64,000 nt of DNA from assembly GCF_030272615.1 (NCBI RefSeq), contig NC_081412.1, positions 343,599,870 through 343,663,869 on the forward strand, read 5' to 3'. This document shows, piece after piece, positions 24,317-36,359 of this stretch. A program made the position numbers and the translations under genes. The stretch is from Cryptomeria japonica (lineage: Eukaryota > Streptophyta > Pinopsida > Cupressales > Cupressaceae). Numbering within the stretch: the first letter of the stretch is position 1; every line of letters begins with the position of its first letter. The notes below the pieces were generated by a model. The model searched no databases and was not told where the DNA came from. It worked only from the letters and a program-made list of their open reading frames with translations.

Positions 24317-26010
24317 TCAAAGCAAGAAAAAGATTTCTCTGTTAATTCTACCGGTCTGATGCCATGCTCCACCTGTCTGAGTTTCTATCGGTGAGGGTAT
24401 AACTCCAAGATTCTCTCTGAGATATTCAAAAGTTTCCTTAGGAAAAGACTTAGTAAAGATATATGCAATCTGCTCTTTAGTATTCACATAAACCAATTTC
24501 ACTTCTTTTGCTTCAACATTCTCTTTCAAAAAATTGAATTTGATAGAAACATATTTAATTTTAGAGTGAAATATCAAATTCTTTGATATATCAATTGTTG
24601 GCATATTATCACAGTAAATGAATATAGGTTCTTTGCATTTTACCTTTATGTCCTTCAACATTTGCTTAATCCATAATACCTGTGTACAATTAGTTGCTGC
24701 CGTAACATATTCTGATTCTGTCATTGATAATGATGTACAACTTTGTTTCTTGCTCAACCATGAAATTAATCTGCTACCAAGAAAAAATGATCCGCCGGTG
24801 GTGCTCTTTCTGTCATTTACATCTCCTACCCAATTTGAATCTGTGTATGCACATAAATCAAAATTTTCATCTTTAGGATACCATAAACCAAGATTTGTTG
24901 TGCCTTGTAGATACCGGAAAATCCTTTTCACTACTGATTCATTATTTTCCTTGGGATTACTCTGAAATCTTGAAACAATACATACTGTATTCATAATATC
25001 AGGTCTTGTTTGTGTCAAATACAATAAACCTCCAATCATAGATTTATATCTTATCAGATTAATAGGTGTTGATTCATCCTTCAATGATAGTTTATCAGTT
25101 GTAGTCATAGGAGTACTTACCGGTTTAGAGTTTTCCATACCAAATTTCTTTAGTAGTTCTTGTAAGTAATTTGATTGATTTATGAATATACCTTTATCAG
25201 TTTGTGAAATCTGCAATCCTAAAAATAATTTTATCTCCCCAATCATAGATATTTCAAATTGTTCCCTCATCTTATTAGAAAAGTCTTTACACAATCCTTC
25301 TTCTCCTCCAAAAATGATATCATCAACAAAAACTTCAATAACCAAGATGTCATAATTAGTCACTTTGTAATATAAGTTGCTGTCAACATTACCTTTAGTG
25401 TAACCAAGTTTCAAAAGATATTTGTGCAATCTAGCATACCAAGCTCTAGGAGCTTGCTTCAATCCATATAAAGCTTTCCTTAACCTGCAAACCATATCTT
25501 TGTCATCTGTCAAAGAAAATCCATCAGGTTGTTCAATATAAACTTCCTCTTCAAGATCACCATTCAGAAATACACATTTAACATCCATTTGATATACTTT
25601 ATAGTTCTTGTGTGCTGCAAATGCTAGAAATAATTTGACCGCCTCAATTCTAGCTACCGGTGCAAAGGTTTCATTGTAATCAATTCCTTCTTTCTGTGAA
25701 TATCCCTTACACACTAATCTTGCTTTGTTTTTTATTACCTTACCATCTTCATTAATTTTATTTCTGAATACTCATTTAGTTCCAATTACATTTTTTTTTT
25801 AGGCCAGGGAACCAATGTCCATGTGTTATTCTTTTCAATTTGTTCTAATTCATCTTCCATAGCCTTAATCCAATGTTTATCTTCACATGCCTCATTACTA
25901 GTTGTTGGTTCAATTTGAGAAATTAAACATACCTCTTCATTTTCCAGTCTTCCTCTAGTCATTACACCTTGATACTTATTCCCAATGATCTGACTTTCAG
26001 AGTGATTCAA
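24317..26010 (-). pseudogene. Copia-1 reverse transcriptase and RNase H
   Basis: RVT_2-type RT. It begins near 26010 with DKHWIKAMEDELEQIEKNNT, then after a stop (TGA in place of Trp near 25770) an open 465-codon stretch runs 25714-24317. Landmarks are [31 protein letters not shown], the active site VFVDDIIFG, and the RNase H part with [17 protein letters not shown] and TESEYVTAA. Length and order match plant copia pol. It is the best preserved ORF of this element and ends at TGA just before the polypurine tract. Confidence 0.92.
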
Positions 26011-26181
26011 TCTTACATACTAGGGTGTATTCACTTGCTGCTATTCTTCAATCACTATATAATTATCAGATGATGCTGGTGTGACTAGATCAACATTCTA
26101 TACCAGTGTGATCAATGTAGGTTCATTTGTGATTATCTCAACTACCGGTTCAGAGTTCATAGACCTTGAATTACCTCTAAA

Positions 26182-27531
26182 CTATTCATCAATCTTCACA
26201 TTTACACTCTCAATGATTTTCTGCAATCTCTTATTAAAACATATATATGCCTTGCTCTTAGATGAATAACCAAGAAATATTCCTTCATCACTTCTAGGAT
26301 CAAATTTGCCAATATAATCATCTCTCCTAATATAACATTTGCTTCCAAATATTCTGAAATATTTAAGAGTAGGAGTATTACCAAACCATAGTTCATGAGG
26401 AGTCTTACCAGTTTCACCTTTGATGTGAACTCTGTTGAATGTGCAAACAGTTGTATTCACTGCTTCTCTCCAATACACATGAGTTAGGTTTTCTTCTGAT
26501 ATCATGCTTCTAGCTGCATCCAGAATAGTTCTATTCTTCCTTTCCACAACTCCATTCTGTTGGGGTGTCTGAGGTGCTGATAATTGTCTTGTAATTCCAT
26601 TCACTTCACAGAATGTATTAAATTCCTTAGATGTGAATTCACCTCCTTGATGTGATCTCAAACATTTGATTTTCTTATTGGTTTCATTCTCTACCATTAC
26701 CTTGAATAGTTTGAATTTCCCAAAAGCTTCTGATTTCTCCCTGAGAAAAGTAACCCAACACATTCTAGAATAATCATCAATGAATAGCATAAAATATCTA
26801 TCTCCTTGTAAACTTCTAGTTCTTGCTAGACCACATAAATCAGTATGAATTAAGTCAAGAACATTATTGGATTTTTTTGGAATACTCTTAAAAGTTACTC
26901 TAACTTGCTTTCCAAATTGACTTTCTTTACATACTGGATTGTGAGGTTTTATAATGTTAGGTAAATACCTTACTGCCTTAGTAGTACTGATTTTGACAAT
27001 GCAATCAAAATTTACATGACAAAGTCTTTTATGCCATAACCAACTTTCATCAATATGTGCAATCAAGCATGTCTTCTCATTGTTATTCAAATGAAAGATA
27101 TTACCTCTAGACGGATTACCGTTTGCAATTTCCAAACCAGTTCTATTCATGATTTTGCATTTACCATTCTTGAATTGTAACTGAAATCCCTTCTCAACTA
27201 ATTGACCAACACTCAAAAGATTATGCTTCAAACCTTCAACATAATAAACGTTGTCAGTATTGTGCTTACCATCAAAAGATATAGTGCCTTTTCCTCTGAT
27301 CAAACAAGCTTTATCATCCCCAAATCTTACTAGACCTCCATTGTATTCCTGAAAGGTTAAGAATTTACTTTTATCACCAGTCATATGATATGAACATCTA
27401 GAATCAATGATCCATTCATCCTTTTCTTCAATTTTAGCTGAGAGGGCCTGCTCTACCGGTTGTACAATGGGTGCTCTATCAATTGTACAATACGTGATGG
27501 TTGATCTTCTATTATTGCAACAAAATCCCAT
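26182..27531 (-). pseudogene. Copia-1 protease and integrase
   Basis: A 449-codon open stretch. The protease active site reads WIIDSRCSYHMTG (near 27400), with Arg where copia proteases have Gly in DSG. The GAG-pre-integrase zinc segment follows (WHKRLCHVNFD, near 27040). The integrase core includes LDLIHTDLCG, FIDDYSRMCWV, SHQGGEFTSKEF and QQNGVVERKNRT, giving D, D and E. A frameshift near 27540 separates it from gag, and stops between 26182 and 26010 from RT. Confidence 0.92.
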
Positions 27532-27599
27532 CCATTGTCTGTCGGTTCCTCATCAGAATCATCAGTAACTCCTTCATCAGCATAGTAACATGATTTGTC

Positions 27600-28553
27600 T
27601 CCATTCTTCTTAAATTTGTATCTCTAATATTCAGGGTTAGGCTTATATGTTCTTTTAGATTCTTCTTTCAATCTTGCATGTCTATTAGGATACCTAGATG
27701 CCATATGACCAATTTTATTGTAGTTAAAACATTTAAATGGCGCTTTACCTTCATACTTACTTCCAACTGGACCTTTAGGAATTTTCCTTGCAAATGGTGC
27801 TTCAAGCTCTTCAAGTTCTTCATTCTCTCTTCTGATTTCTTCAAGTTCTCTAGCATAGAGTGCCTTCCAATCAGATTTTTCATATGAAGACATTGCAAAT
27901 GATGATGCTTTGAAAGATAATTCTACCTTAATTGTAGCAACAGGACCAAATTCCTCAAGCTCAAAAGCTGAAAGTTTTCCAACCAAAGTATCTCTAGATA
28001 CTGATGTGTTAGGCATTTTTCACAATTCATTAATAGCAGTTACTTTCAGTTTCTATTCTGGTGGCAATGCTCTTAAAACTTTAGAAACAATTTCATCTTC
28101 ACTTAAGGGTCCTCCACAACATTGTATACCCAAAACAATTTCATTAACTCTTTCCATAAAATCAGAAATCCTTTCATCTTCTTCCATTTTTAGATTTTCA
28201 TACTTGACCCGAAAGCATTCCATTTTTGCAATTTTGACAGTGGTATCACCTTCATTCAATGTCTCCAATTTATCCCAAATAGATTTAGCAATAGATCAGT
28301 CTGATAATCCCATGATTTGCTGATCTGACAATGCGCTCAAAAGTGCTTCTCTTTCTTTGCAATCATTCTCTTGATCTTTAGCCAAGGTAGAAGGATTAGG
28401 TTGACTCTTTGTAGGACCAACATAGCCATTCTTTGTGACATCCCATATGTCTTTTCCAATGCAATTCAGATGTGTCTCCATTCTAATATTCCATATACCA
28501 TAGTTAGTTCCATCAAGTTTTAGACTGTCCTTCCTGAAATAGTTAGTTGCCAT
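27600..28553 (-). pseudogene. Copia-1 gag
   Basis: The ATG at 28553 opens MATNYFRKDSLKLDGTNYGI, a typical copia gag start. A UBN2-like capsid region follows (ERISDFMERVNEIVLGI, then LSEDEIVSKVLRALP). The zinc knuckle near 27735-27690 reads CFNYNKIGHMASRYP: the second and last Cys of CX2CX4HX4C are both Tyr. In-frame stops stand near 28296, 28053 and 28020. The start is 41 bases after the primer site. Confidence 0.9.
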
Positions 28554-28589
28554 AGAATCTCCTCAAGTTGTTAAACTTTTGCAAAAAGA

Positions 28590-28608
28590 GGACTTGACTC
28601 TGATACCA
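28590..28608 (-). promoter_or_regulatory. Copia-1 primer-binding site (initiator Met tRNA type)
   Basis: The minus strand reads TGGTATCAGAGTCAAG two bases after the 5' LTR end. TGGTATCAGAG is the classic plant initiator-Met primer site. Confidence 0.9.
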
Positions 28609-28610
28609 AT

Positions 28611-29665
28611 TGTTAGGGCCCAGAGGCAACTGAGAGGGGGGGGGGTGAATCAGTTGTCTATTAATTTCAACCCAAATATAACTTAACCAATCTTAATGCC
28701 GGTTGATAGTTTAACAATTAATAACAATACTGGTAAAGTTTAATGCATGAAACAGAAAGTTAAATAACATCCACAACACATAACACAGATATTTGTACGT
28801 GGAAAACCTGTAAGGAGAAAAACCACAGTGGCAAACCTTACCCACAATCAGATGATACTACTACAGATAGTATGTATGTACAAATAGGGTCTGCACATGC
28901 AGAAAGGCCAATTGCCTAGAGCTCATTGCTCAATCACAAAATGGGAGTCACACTGACTACAATTGGATGGTTAAATCCAATGATAATGTACTGCTCAAAA
29001 TAGCATCTTCATATTCTGGATTCTGTACCGGTTAAGCTTTGATTGTCTTCTTCATACCTTCCTTGAATCTTCAAATTATGTCTACGTATATAGCTCTTCT
29101 TATATTCGCATATACCTTGTTACAATCCTCTATGACACCTTACTCATAATCTCACAAATGAGATCTTATATATATATACCAAAACCTAAGACCAAATGTG
29201 TAGGTTGGCTTACTAAGAATATTATAATTAAATCAATTACAAATGAATCAATATGCAATGCATCATGTCGACTCAATGCATTTACAATAATAACCAGTCA
29301 ATAAGACATCTCCATAACATGCCGTACTGATCTGTAATAGATAACGCTTGCTGGTCCATAATCTAGACCTATTTGCCGGTAACAACAAATATGCAAACTC
29401 GATTAGACCAATAACTAAATCACCAAAACCAAGTGTCCAAACAATGTCTTCAACATAACCAAGTGATCTCCAGATGATAATAGATCATCCTCAGTGCCGG
29501 TGAACAATATAACGTGCCAGTGAACCAGATACTGGTGACTGTCATAAGTCACTGAACATGCCAGTGAACATAACCAAAGATCTCCAGTGCTGATAAGTGT
29601 TCACAAGTGTTGACAGGTGTTGACATCAATGACAAAACCAATCCAACACATCCATAATACCAACA
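28611..29665 (-). repeat. Copia-1 5' LTR
   Basis: 1,055 bp, pairs with 22919-23998. It has a ten-G run near its plus-strand left end. Confidence 0.93.
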
Positions 29666-29670
29666 AGCAC

Positions 29671-29802
29671 ATGTACATTATACTTAGTTGGGTATTTTGT
29701 ATCTTGATGAGAATACAATTTGTTCTTGTCTATTTTGTTCTCTCTTTCTTTTGCGTTATTCATTGGTCTCTATCTCCGGGTTGCTATATGAAAATTCTTA
29801 CA
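29671..29802 (+). repeat. Small element 5' LTR, right part
   Basis: Continues the LTR interrupted at 22918 and ends TTCTTACA at 29802, followed by TGGTATAAAAGA, a degraded Met-type primer site. Confidence 0.65.
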
Positions 29803-30746
29803 TGGTATAAAAGATATTAAACTTTTAATTAAGTGTTTTTTAAATAAATTTTTCATAAATAAGCAATTGGGACACAATTTTTTTGTTTTCCTACTTACAT
29901 GTATTGCAACATTCTCCAATCGACAGCCAGGGAGGTTAGTTGCTCCTATATTTTTTTCTTGGTGACATACCAATTAGAGGCATCTTCATATGCGGTCTTC
30001 TACATGGTATATTTTTAGTAGCATCATCTTCATATTCCTAGATTTGCACTATTTCATGTTGTATTTTCTTGCATGAGCTATTTTGTACTCACACAATATA
30101 AAGTGTCAAACCTATTTGTACTTGGTCATTTATGACATATTGGATGCAATCTTCCTATACTCAGTAGATTAGGAAATATCTTGTGAGACTTGGTGGATGG
30201 CTCTAGTTGAGACTTAGATTGTACCAATTTGTGCATGACTCTAGTGAGACTTAGATTGTACCAATCTACCATTGATGAGCATCCAATTGATGCTCAAGAA
30301 GGTGTCTCCATGGTTGATCTTAATTTTGTTGTAGTGTGATTCATTGATCATTCTTCATCGACATTGGTACCTGGTTTTGTCAAACTTTGACATTCTTGGT
30401 GTAACATTGGCTTTATTTATTTCTAATGGGGAGTAATGTTGGTCAACAACATTAGACCATCTTTGTAGGAGATTCTACATTGGGGGGGGACTTCATTTTC
30501 TCATCTTCTATCTTATAGGGAGGAATTTTTCCTCACATGAGGTTTTTTTCTTCTTATTGAGATCATTGTGTTTTTTCATCTGTCTTTTGTGGAGGATTTT
30601 TTTCCCATTGTATTTTTATCTCTTTCTTCATTTGTGAGAGATTGCAGTGCATTTGTACATGAGTACCTAATATGGCCTAGTTGTCGGGACCCATCTTGCA
30701 TTGCTAGCTTGAGTCTACATTCCCTTAAGTTACACTTAAGGGGGGG
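29803..30746 (+). other. Internal region of the small element, no ORF
   Basis: Non-coding, T-rich. A local tandem duplication at about 30201-30262 repeats GAGACTTAGATTGTACCAAT. Ends with CACTTAAGGGGGG (30733-30746), a good polypurine tract directly before the 3' LTR TG at 30747. Ordinary copia 3' ends look like this, so it may be a deletion derivative. Confidence 0.7.
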
Positions 30747-30961
30747 TGTTTGTGTAATTTATGTCTCATATAATTACATTTTACTTAAGTTGACAAGATA
30801 ATGCATTTAATAGTAATTTGAATAGGACACTTAGGGAATTACATATCTATGGAATATGGTTGTAGGAGAAATTCCACCTTTATTGGGTGATCCACCTTTA
30901 GTGGGATTATCTATTGTTTCTCCTACCTGCCCTTGCATCTCGTTGGTCCACATGTCATGAT
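30747..30961 (+). repeat. Small element 3' LTR, truncated
   Basis: Matches 22661-22885 and stops in mid-LTR at the junction with the chromovirus LTR. Confidence 0.85.
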
Positions 30962-31439
30962 TGTTGAAGCAAAGCCACAAATAAACTAGGTAGGATTCCC
31001 AATCCCAACACACTCACTGAACTTGTTGCAATTGATCAATAAAGAAGGTATTACTACCACAAATCAACCTTACAACAAACTCACAACACCAATGGTGAAC
31101 ATCACTCACTACTAGACAACATACCTCTACCTATAGCCCTTACTCACACTAGGCCATATGTACTAAAAAAAACTCTAACACCAACAAGAAAGAAAATACC
31201 CAAACTAAATTCATACCATGTCATTTCACATCCCTCTTGACATGTTTCATACATTGGAAGTTGTCTACAAACTTCCTAATATCCTTGTTCTTCACAAAGG
31301 CTTCACAATTCTTGTAGTCTTAGTTTTTGAGTCATTGGGTAATAACTCACAAAATTCTCAAACCACTTCACAAAAAAATTGCAGATTTGAGTACCCCTTT
31401 GGGCCCTCTATAACACACGTCAAACTTAGGTGGGAGTCC
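30962..31439 (-). repeat. Chromovirus 3' LTR, distal part
   Basis: Starts TGTTGAAGC on the plus strand. Bases 31217-31439 are a partial copy of the 455-bp unit tandemly repeated at 52457-53560. It breaks at AGTCC, the Ty3-B target site. Confidence 0.7.
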
Positions 31440-32379
31440 TGTTGTCTTCAAAATCTGATTCACTTTAACATCCTTATAGTGACATGATAACTCTGTATGC
31501 AGAAGTTATATTAAAGAGAAGGAAACTTCCAGGACAACATATGACAAGGTTTATTTAACCTTCTACACTTCAGATGTATTCAAAGCCCAGGCGGGTATAC
31601 CTTTGTGAACTAAATTCACACTTTTAAAAGATAAATCCACAACAAACAAGTCCAAAAACCACTGGATCTAATCACCTTAAAACTAACTAAAACAAGGGAA
31701 TGAAAATTGTACTCATGTTCAGTATTGACCTACAAAATATGTAATAGACAACCTCGATCTATACCAGTGTCTTATCCAAGGTCATAGAGTCATCTAAGTT
31801 CAAACAATACTCCCACAATCAAATATCTCTACATATCCCATTAGTTTGGCTTCTATATATCCCTATATATACCTAACACACATAAGAATTTATTCATACC
31901 AAATTAAACTACGCTCATCAAGATTCAAAATATCTCACAAGGAATTTACTGGTAGAAGTGATTCCTGCATATTTAATTCCCCTCCTGAAGAGAAAAGCTA
32001 AGAAACATATCTACTGAAAGTTGCCTTACAACCCCTATTCAAACGAAATAACCTTGGATTATTTAGAATGAAACAGTTTACACTTGCAAACACATTTGAA
32101 GACAACACAAAGTTTTAACTCAAAACCAATGGTCTATATATTGATATTTTCTTCAAAAAAGTATTACAAAAAACCTTCGAATATTTTCCATTAAAACTTG
32201 GAAAAGCTCAGATAAATTTCTGTAGCGTTTTCTTACAATTCATTTGCGATCCTTTCTTACTAGTCTTGGTATCCATTTATAACAACATGGATGCACATAG
32301 CTCTGAACTTTCCTAGGAGAGTTTGTTACAATGATTACTTTTCTAAAAGAATTAGTTACAAAAGCTTTTACAAAAGCGG

Positions 32380-35300
32380 TTACAAGTCCTTTTCAACCTC
32401 TGTGGCTTCTTCTACTTGTTGTCTAGTTGCAACCTCTTCTAACTGCTCTACATCCTATATGGCATATTTTCTTGTCCACTCATTGTATACATCATTAGCT
32501 GGCCATGCAAAGTTAATCACTTTTTCTTTTGCATTGGCTAACCTTTTCCAAGAATTCCTCATTTTGTTAACCTCTGAATTGAGAAAACCATAATGAGATT
32601 TGATTCTCTCTATCTCCTCAATTGTTACAACAAAGAGGGAAGCATCTTCTAAGTTAATGATTCCTTTTATTCTAATTGACAATTTGGCTTCTAATTCCTT
32701 AAGCCATACTTGTTTGTCCTTCAATTGATTTGGGCTAACAAAACCCCCTGGAAGCAATTCAAAAACCTGATTAGTGTACTCATTTTTGTACAAGTTGATC
32801 TTCCTGTCTACATTATCTATTCCTTCTGCTAATTTTACTAGATCCTTTGTGTTGTCACAAGTGGATTTGATAATAGATCAGACACTTCTTCATCATAGGA
32901 TACATAAACAAGCTCCAAATCACACTCTCTAGGCTTCCACTTATCAAAAATAGGCATTAAAACAACCTTATCTCCATTAAGTTCATTCCACATATCTAGA
33001 ATCCTGCTCATGTTTTTATACAATAATGAGGCCCCTATGGTGTCAGCAAAACTTAAAATTGTAGCCCTTACTCTTTCCTCATATTTCTTTGCATACAGGG
33101 CTTGAGCATGTTTTAAATTATCCAATTCATGAGGAGTGATCTCAACCAATTGAGAGCTAGAAGGTGCTGGAGATGGTGGAAACTCAATAATGGGGCTGGT
33201 AGGTGGAGACCTTGCAGGAGAAGAGGAGATCATCAGTGTTGAAGACTCACCATGATGGTACTCTCCTGCCAACTGGTATTGTAGCTTGGCAATGATGTTG
33301 TCTTTACTTCTTACCTCTTCCTTGGCACTATTATAGGCTTTTAAAACTGTCTCCAGCTTAGCCCAGAGATCTGCCTTTTCCTTAGCCTCCCTTTCTACCA
33401 CTGCACCACTAAACTTTGCAGTCTCTAGCACCGTGCTAGCAGCTTCCACTACCTCAGTACTCTGAACTCTTTTTACTATCATTCCACCAAGGTAACTCGA
33501 CCTTGAGGTGTCCTTATTTCTCTTATTCTCATCTCTTTTAAGAGACCACATTACTAGTGCAACATTGTCTTTGCTGAAAGTGACTCCCTCCATAGGTTTG
33601 GTCTCTTTTCTTATTGCCTCTAATACCAAGGCATCTGCTATGTCCCACTCGGGGAGAATGAGTACCCCAGCCTATGCCACCATGTTTCTTCCTTGCTCAG
33701 GAGTGATGGTCTTAAACTCATCAATCATTTCTTGCTTTATTTCCTCCTCAACCATAGCCGGATCTTTGTGGGGCTACTCACCTTTTCTCTTTTCACACCT
33801 AGCATTATATTTGTCAATGTTCTGCTTCGACACAAATTGCATGAATGCTCCTGATGTGACAAAGTTATTGTCAGCCAAGAAATCTTCACTGGCCTGCTTA
33901 ATCTCAAGATCCCACTCCTGGCCTTTGAACTCATTAGCAGTGATGTTCATTTTGGCAGTAGGGGGCTCTTCTGGCATTCCCTCTTCCACTTCATCATATG
34001 TATATGCTATCTCTCCAAGGCTGCCTAACTATAATAGTTGCTCAGCTGCTACCTATTTATCTCCTATATGAATAGGGGATTGAGATGGAGAGTACAAAGG
34101 TTCAATAGATTGTATTTCTTTTCCCACTCTTTTTTTCTTTGGGCTATCTTGAATGTCAATGACATCCAGTATCTTCCTCTTCCCCTTTGAAGTAGAGGGC
34201 TCCCCTATTGTAGGCATCAACACACTGTACGTGGACTTCTTATGCAACATGTAGTCACTAGGAGGGATTGCTCTAGTGGATGCAGACCTACTTAGAACTA
34301 GTCTTGCTTTCTCAGGGTTGTTTTTTATTACAACCTCCCTCTTTTCTTTCAAAGTCTGCATCACATCCTCAAAACAAAGAATTAGGAACTTTATCTTCTC
34401 CTCAAAAGGGTGGAAGGTAGACAATGGGTCATAGTTGGTATCAAATTGGTGTACAAAGTCTAAGGCTTTTTATAAGCCACTCACTTTTCCTTCGTCAGCT
34501 CTTGCTCATCTAGATCAAACTCATTCCTAATGAGGTCTTCGGGAAACTGGAATTGGTGGGGTTTACCTTTGCATATTGCCCCTTTTCTAAACATGCCATT
34601 GAAGAAATCTTCAGGGTCGGCACACCTGGATACTGTAGTTCATAAATGATATGGAGGAAATTTTCAAAACACTTCTAACCTCCTTTAATTATCACAAATT
34701 GGTATGCTATGGTAACTGTAGGGAAAATGGTCCCTTTACCTCTGCCTGTTAACTCTGCCTTCTGCACACCACCAATCTGCCTGAGGATCTCTGCAATTCC
34801 CACTTTAAGAGGGACCTGATAGGGTAAAAAAAATGGAGTGCTTGTGAAACCATATACTCTGAAAACTATGGAGACAGGGTATAAGTAAATATCACCCCAA
34901 TTGTGGACAATTTTTATATTTTCTGCAAACTCTTTTGGCCTAATAAATTCCAAAAGAACCTTAGGGACTCTTGGATTCTCTGAACAGAGGAGAGTCCTAA
35001 TCTTAGATGCAAAACACTTATCAAAATTTAAGAAGCTTGCATCTTCTCTGTCCGATGACAGTACTGTACTCCATAACTACATTGGCATCTTTTCTCCATT
35101 CTTCTCTTTTACAAGATCCATTCCACTTGCAAAATAATCACCACCCTTGAATAAAAATAAATGCATGAGGAGGGAATAACATCCAAAAGGCCTATCTACC
35201 TTTGCATTCTTTATTCCTATTAATCCTTCATGGATAGCATCAGTGATAAAGGAAGCATAATCAAAGGTCACTGCAAGAGAAGGATTCAAAATCTGAGCAA

Positions 35301-35994
35301 CCATCAGCATGTAATGAGTAGGCATATTTTCCCCAGCATCCTCTCCTAAAATTTGGCAAAGTGACCAGTATAATCCCTTGGCCCTAAGGGTGAACAGATT
35401 TAATGAGAAGGGCTCTTCAGTATTGGTTCCTACAACTATCAACCCACCTATCTTCACAAAGAATTCTTTGAGAGGCCCATTTCTAAGGTGGTTCCTCTGC
35501 ACACTGTATACCTAAGCTAGTGATTTAAAATTAATAGGCTCTAGAAAATTAGTAAATTCACTAAGCCCAAAAGCATTTCTGAACTCCTCATTATTTATTT
35601 CAATGAGAGGTTTCCCATTTATATCTTTAACACTCCTTGCAATTGGGTCATAGTTGTGTGCAATTTGAGTTAGGAGATCCACATCCATGAATACTCCAGG
35701 GACCACTAATTTGCCAACATCCAACTCCTAGATATTGTTCTGTGGGGCTGAGGAGTTTCTCATGCCAAATCCAACTTTAAACAATCCCAACCCAGACAAC
35801 CCAATCTGAGGGTCTCTTAGCCAGTTACCCTTATCATATAATCCCTCTCCTATTTTTAGGTGAGGAGCTCTTGGCACAAGTTCTTTTACCTTTGCGGCCA
35901 CATTAGTTGACAATGTCAACTATTCAAGGAAGTCATCACAGATAGCCCTCTCCTAGTAATTAAGCTTTCCTGAGAATTCTCTCTTAGGTGCCAT
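32380..35994 (-). pseudogene. LTR-encoded protein of Ty3-B, copy A
   Basis: About 1,200 codons. The ATG at 35994 gives MAPKREFSG; the stop is at 32380-32382. The N-terminal part contains GNWLRDPQIGLSGLGLFKVG, then NYDPIARSVKDINGKPLIEI. Near 34860-34770 is the signature RVYGFTSTPFFLP with a helix EILRQIGG. A basic region DSPKKKRVGKE near 34140 looks like a nuclear targeting signal. A Pro/Ser-rich linker (SSSPARSPPTSPIIEFPPSP, near 33200) and long charged helices (33629-33290, 32793-32455), probably coiled coil, complete it. At least six in-frame stops or shifts. The family is not recognised by name. It lies entirely upstream of the primer site, so it would be translated from an LTR transcript. 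Confidence 0.75.
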
Positions 35995-36359
35995 CTTAAA
36001 AACTATGCAAACAATTTAATTACTAACCCCAACTGTTCAGTGACAAATCAAGACCTCAATTAAAACACACTATTAAGTGATTGCCAAACAAGAGTATAAG
36101 AGAACCTGTTTTTGCTTGAAGAAACTTGCTCTGCAACTGAAGAAACTAGCTCTGCAATTGAATAAATTAGTTCTACAACCGCTCCTCTACAAATATGCTT
36201 TAGAATGATACCTTCATTCAATTGATACGAGATCATATATGGTAGTCAGGCTCTTAACTGCAACATTGATACTGCATGCTTCGGCCGTCGCTTCAGAATT
36301 GAATTCATAGAGGAATTCAAAACTTTCACTCCAACGGGTCACAACATGCCTGTGCATTT

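Larger units (their letters stand above)
22919..29665 (-). mobile_element. Copia-1: nearly full-length Ty1/copia element
   Basis: LTRs at 22919-23998 and 28611-29665 both start TGTTAGG and end CCAACA on the plus strand. Flanking 5-bp duplications are AGCAT (22914-22918) and AGCAC (29666-29670), one mismatch. The order on the minus strand is LTR, Met-type primer site, gag, protease, integrase, RT, RNase H, purine tract, LTR, which is the Ty1/copia order. The LTRs differ visibly, including an indel of roughly 30 bp near 22990. Coding regions carry several stops and frameshifts, so it is inactive. Confidence 0.93.
22661..30961 (+). mobile_element. Small copia-like LTR element, split by nested insertions
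   Basis: The 5' LTR starts TGTTTATGTAATTTATTTCT at 22661, is broken at 22918 by copia-1, resumes at 29671 and ends near 29802 (about 390 bp in all). A primer-like TGGTATAAAAGA follows. The internal region is only about 940 bp with no gag or pol, then a purine tract and a second LTR copy from 30747. The second copy stops matching at about 30961, where the chromovirus LTR begins. With no coding capacity it would depend on another element; alternatively it is an internally deleted copia. Confidence 0.75.

Noticed and set aside
24099-24320. Small ORFs between copia-1 RNase H and its 3' LTR
   Set aside because: No domain; they lie in the 3' untranslated stretch and overlap on both strands.
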